From positions 248,001 to 312,000 of the forward strand of contig JOAZ01000004.1 in assembly GCA_000720535.1 (NCBI GenBank): a stretch of 64,000 nt of DNA, in the 5' to 3' direction. The notes under the pieces are model-generated. The model did not search any database, was not told the DNA's origin, and was given only the letters and a program-made list of their open reading frames with translations. Numbering within the stretch: position 1 is the first letter of the stretch; each line of letters starts with the position of its first letter. The position numbers and the translations under genes are program-made. The DNA comes from Streptomyces halstedii (GTDB taxonomy: Bacteria; Actinomycetota; Actinomycetes; Streptomycetales; Streptomycetaceae). Of the stretch, positions 61,809 to 64,000 are shown in pieces.

Positions 61809-62237
61809 TCAGTCCGTGCCCAGCATCCGGCGCAGCAGATCACGCAGATGGGTCCGCTCCGCCTCCGACAGCTCGGCCAGCGGTTCCCGGGCGAAGTCCA
61901 GGGCGTCCCGCAGATGTCGCGCGGTGCGCGCGCCCTCCTCGGTGGCGGCGGCCAGTTTGACCCGGCGGTCGGCCGGGTCCGGGCGGCGTTCCACCAGGCC
62001 GCGGAGCTCCAGCCGGTCGACGATGCCGGTGATGTTGGAGGGCTCGCACTTCAGCCTGCGGGCGATCTTGCGCATGGGCATCGGTTCGAGGGAGAGGAGA
62101 GCGAGGACCCTGGCCTGCGCGCCGGTCAGCGTGTGCGCGGCGGCGGCCCGGTCGTACTCCTCGTGGTAGCGGGCCACGACGTCACCGATCAGTTCTATGA
62201 CGTCCAGGGTCAGCGGGTCCGTGCGAGAGGTGGCCAT
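61809..62237 (-). CDS. MarR-family transcriptional regulator
   Basis: 142 residues. The winged helix is MPMRKIARRLKCEPSNITGI, then VDRLELRGLVERRPDPADRR with the MarR wing. The only cysteine is inside the HTH, so it is not an OhrR-type peroxide sensor although an Ohr protein is encoded nearby. Divergent from the CurA-like oxidoreductase; the 114-bp space holds an AT-rich dyad (TACT-TGAC-AGTA at about 62261-62272) that may be its operator. ATG 62237 was preferred to a TTG at 62255. Confidence 0.9.
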   Translation of the reverse strand: MATSRTDPLTLDVIELIGDVVARYHEEYDRAAAAHTLTGAQARVLALLSLEPMPMRKIARRLKCEPSNITGIVDRLELRGLVERRPDPADRRVKLAAATEEGARTARHLRDALDFAREPLAELSEAERTHLRDLLRRMLGTD

Positions 62238-62351
62238 GACACTCAGAATACCCAATTACTTGACAGTATGAAATATTAATGCGCATGGTTGTTTCAGGTA
62301 ATGAAGCAATCCGCGCTTTCCGTCCACGAGCCATCGAGGAGACACCCGACC

Positions 62352-63380
62352 ATGTCCGACGCACTTCCCACCTCCGGCCGCGCATGGCACCTCGTCGCCC
62401 GCCCGCACGGCTGGCCCGAGGCCTCGGACTTCGCGCTGCGCGAGGCGCCGGTGAGCGCTCCCGGCGAGGGCCGCGTCCTCGTGCGCAACCTGTACTTCTC
62501 GGTCGACCCGTACATGCGGGGACGGATGAACGACGTGAAGTCGTACGTCCCGCCCTTCAAGCTCGACCACCCCATGGACGGCGGCGCGGTCGGTGAGGTC
62601 GTCGCGTCGGAGGCCGAGGGCTTCGCCGTCGGTGACCACGTGCTGCACGGCAAGGGCTGGCGCGAGTACGCGGAGGTCCCCGCCGAGCACGCGGTGAAGG
62701 TGGACGCCTCGATCGCCCCGCTCTCCGCCTACCTCGGCGTGCTCGGCATGACCGGACTCACCGCCTACGCCGGGCTGTTCGAGGTCGCCTCCTTCACGGA
62801 GGGCGACGCCGTCTTCGTCTCCGGCGCGGCCGGCGCGGTCGGCAGCCAGGTCGGCCAGATGGCGAGGATCAAGGGCGCCTCCCGGGTCATCGGTTCCGCG
62901 GGCTCCGACGAGAAGGTCAAGCTCCTCACCGAGGAGTACGGCTTCGACGCCGCCTTCAACTACAAGGACGGCCCCGTCAAGGAGCAGCTCGCCCAGGCCG
63001 CTCCCGACGGCATCGACGTCTACTTCGACAACGTCGGCGGCGAGCACCTGGAGGCCGCGATCTCCTCGTTCAACGTGCACGGCCGCGCCACCATCTGCGG
63101 CATGATCGCGCAGTACAACGCCACCGAGCCGAGCCCCGCCCCGCGCAACCTCGCCCTCGTCATCGGCAAGCGGCTGCGCCTCCAGGGCATGCTCGTCGGC
63201 GACCACTCCGCGCTCCAGCCGCAGTTCATCCAGGACGTGGCCGGCTGGCTGTCCTCCGGGGCTCTCAAGTACCGCGAGACGACGGTTGAGGGCATCGAGA
63301 ACGGCTTCGACGCGTTCCTGGGCCTGCTGCGCGGCGAGAACACCGGGAAGATGATCGTCTCCCTGGACGGCAGCCGCTAG
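62352..63380 (+). CDS. NADP-dependent oxidoreductase, CurA/leukotriene B4 dehydrogenase type
   Basis: A 342-residue zinc-independent medium-chain reductase that reduces alpha,beta-unsaturated ketones or aldehydes with NADPH. FSVDPYMRGRM is the family's substrate-side motif, VSGAAGAVGSQVGQMARIKG the cofactor fold, and VYFDNVGGEHLEAAI the following conserved segment. GAGGAGA stands upstream of ATG 62352. Its promoter region is shared with the MarR gene; regulation by MarR and induction by electrophiles are plausible. Confidence 0.92.
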   Translation: MSDALPTSGRAWHLVARPHGWPEASDFALREAPVSAPGEGRVLVRNLYFSVDPYMRGRMNDVKSYVPPFKLDHPMDGGAVGEVVASEAEGFAVGDHVLHGKGWREYAEVPAEHAVKVDASIAPLSAYLGVLGMTGLTAYAGLFEVASFTEGDAVFVSGAAGAVGSQVGQMARIKGASRVIGSAGSDEKVKLLTEEYGFDAAFNYKDGPVKEQLAQAAPDGIDVYFDNVGGEHLEAAISSFNVHGRATICGMIAQYNATEPSPAPRNLALVIGKRLRLQGMLVGDHSALQPQFIQDVAGWLSSGALKYRETTVEGIENGFDAFLGLLRGENTGKMIVSLDGSR

Positions 63381-63445
63381 GCTCGGCGCAGGCCGCCGCG
63401 GTCGTGGGCGCGAACCGTGGCGCAACAGCAGGAGGAGTCACCCGT

Positions 63446-63874
63446 ATGACCATCCAGGGCATCGACGTCGCCTACACCGCCGTCGCCACCGCGGAGAACG
63501 GCCGTGACGGCCGCGTCGCCACCGACGACGGCAGGCTCGACGTCGTCGTCAACCCGCCGGAGGAGATGGGCGGCAGCGGGGCCGGCACCAACCCGGAGCA
63601 GCTCTTCGCGGCGGGCTACAGCGCCTGCTTCCAGGGCGCGCTGGGCGTGGTGGCCCGCAAGGAGAAGGCGGACATCAGCGGTTCCACGGTGACCGCGGCC
63701 GTCTCCATCGGCAAGACCGAGGCCGGCGGGTTCGGCCTCCAGGTGGCGATCAGCGCCTCCATCCCGAACCTCGACGCCAAGACCGCGCGGTCGCTCGTCG
63801 AGAAGGCGCACCAGGTGTGCCCGTACTCGAACGCCACCCGCGGCAACATCACGGTGGACCTGTCGGTCGTCTGA
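63446..63874 (+). CDS. organic hydroperoxide resistance protein (Ohr/OsmC)
   Basis: 142 residues. A thiol peroxidase detoxifying organic hydroperoxides. Both catalytic cysteines are seen, in YSACFQGAL and HQVCPYSNATRGN, and the active-site arginine region DGRLDVVVNPPEEMGG is present. It follows the CurA-like gene by 65 bp and is likely read with it. A strong hairpin follows. Confidence 0.93.
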   Translation: MTIQGIDVAYTAVATAENGRDGRVATDDGRLDVVVNPPEEMGGSGAGTNPEQLFAAGYSACFQGALGVVARKEKADISGSTVTAAVSIGKTEAGGFGLQVAISASIPNLDAKTARSLVEKAHQVCPYSNATRGNITVDLSVV

Positions 63875-63888
63875 CGTTCCGGTCAAGG

Positions 63889-63924
63889 CGAGAGCGGCGC
63901 TCCGGGAAGGGAGCGCCGCTCTCG
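63889..63924. terminator. terminator after ohr
   Basis: A 15-bp perfect stem (cgagagcggcgctcc / ggagcgccgctctcg) with a 6-nt loop between convergent genes. Confidence 0.9.
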
Positions 63925-63938
63925 TCGTCCGTCCGGCG

Positions 63939-64000
63939 TCAGGAGCCGACCTTGCGTTTGTTCCAGACGTCGAAGCCGACCGCGGCCAGCAGGACCGCGC
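63939..64000 (-). CDS. C-terminal end of a membrane protein, probably a sugar-ABC permease
   Basis: The last 20 residues, AVLLAAVGFDVWNKRKVGS and stop, are visible; the gene continues beyond the window. A final hydrophobic helix and a basic tail of this kind are typical of RbsC/XylH-type ABC permeases, but so short a piece allows only a tentative call. Confidence 0.45.
   Translation of the reverse strand, partial: AVLLAAVGFDVWNKRKVGS

Noticed and set aside
61809-63874. MarR gene as OhrR regulating the nearby ohr gene
   Set aside because: The protein lacks the N-terminal reactive cysteine of OhrR; its only cysteine is within the HTH. Control of the neighbouring genes by another signal remains possible.

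Overview
The window is chromosomal DNA of a Streptomyces or close relative. The evidence is the very high GC, GTG/ATG starts behind GGAGG-type ribosome sites, and typical Streptomyces genes: a HrdA-like second sigma factor beside dnaG, an Mbl actin homologue, a class F sortase with its substrate, a DUF5937-type ArsR protein and MatB. No accession or species can be read from the sequence alone.

Layout. 1-25 kb is core: a 5'-truncated tRNA-dihydrouridine synthase, ppdK, a winged-helix regulator, a VOC protein, a TSUP permease, a sortase F/substrate pair, a DUF5990 protein, a class IV aminotransferase, cutA with a gamma-glutamylcyclotransferase, a SanA-like protein, dgt, a ferredoxin-reductase-type flavoprotein, dnaG, hrdA, a two-gene ABC exporter, a xylulokinase-like FGGY kinase and a YtxH protein. 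At 25.1-25.5 kb lie two tRNA-Asn genes and one CAU-anticodon tRNA. From there to about 29.3 kb the DNA is accessory and partly decayed: a HigBA-type toxin-antitoxin pair, remnants of lipoprotein-type genes, an SMI1/KNR4 gene and a broken membrane-protein gene.

29.3-48.5 kb is an aromatic (or N-heteroaromatic) catabolic island. It holds an MFS exporter, IclR and GntR regulators, an HpaB/HpaC-type two-component monooxygenase, two DUF3500 paralogues, two single-component flavin monooxygenases, an FAH-RraA fusion, an HpaH-type hydratase, an HpaI-type aldolase, a dienelactone-hydrolase-like enzyme, an SDR, a SnoaL-like protein, a second FAH enzyme and a RidA protein. Together they supply hydroxylation of a ring and the lower meta-cleavage steps down to pyruvate plus an aldehyde. 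No recognisable ring-cleavage dioxygenase is present. The two DUF3500 proteins share a GHH / VExDN / HxH / HY residue pattern and are the obvious candidates for an undescribed step. Six copies of a TCGTRTACGA-type palindrome lie in the island's intergenic regions and probably define the regulon of the island's own FCD-GntR protein.

The island is bracketed by an imperfect direct repeat of about 230 bp (28708-28933 and 48532-48763), which includes a 78-bp identical block. At the left copy the SMI1 gene is whole and the facing membrane-protein gene is broken. At the right copy only the last codons of the SMI1 gene remain and the membrane-protein gene is whole. This looks like a single convergent gene pair split, with duplication, by acquisition of the island.

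49-64 kb is core again: a pyruvate-oxidase-type ThDP enzyme, an MFS transporter, a fused acyl-CoA carboxyltransferase overlapping matB, a NarK-like transporter, an Lrp/AsnC regulator, a GAF kinase-like protein with a degenerate ATPase domain, mbl, a frameshifted conserved gene, a zinc-ribbon membrane protein, a MarR regulator divergent from a CurA-type oxidoreductase, an Ohr/OsmC protein, and the end of a probable sugar-ABC permease.
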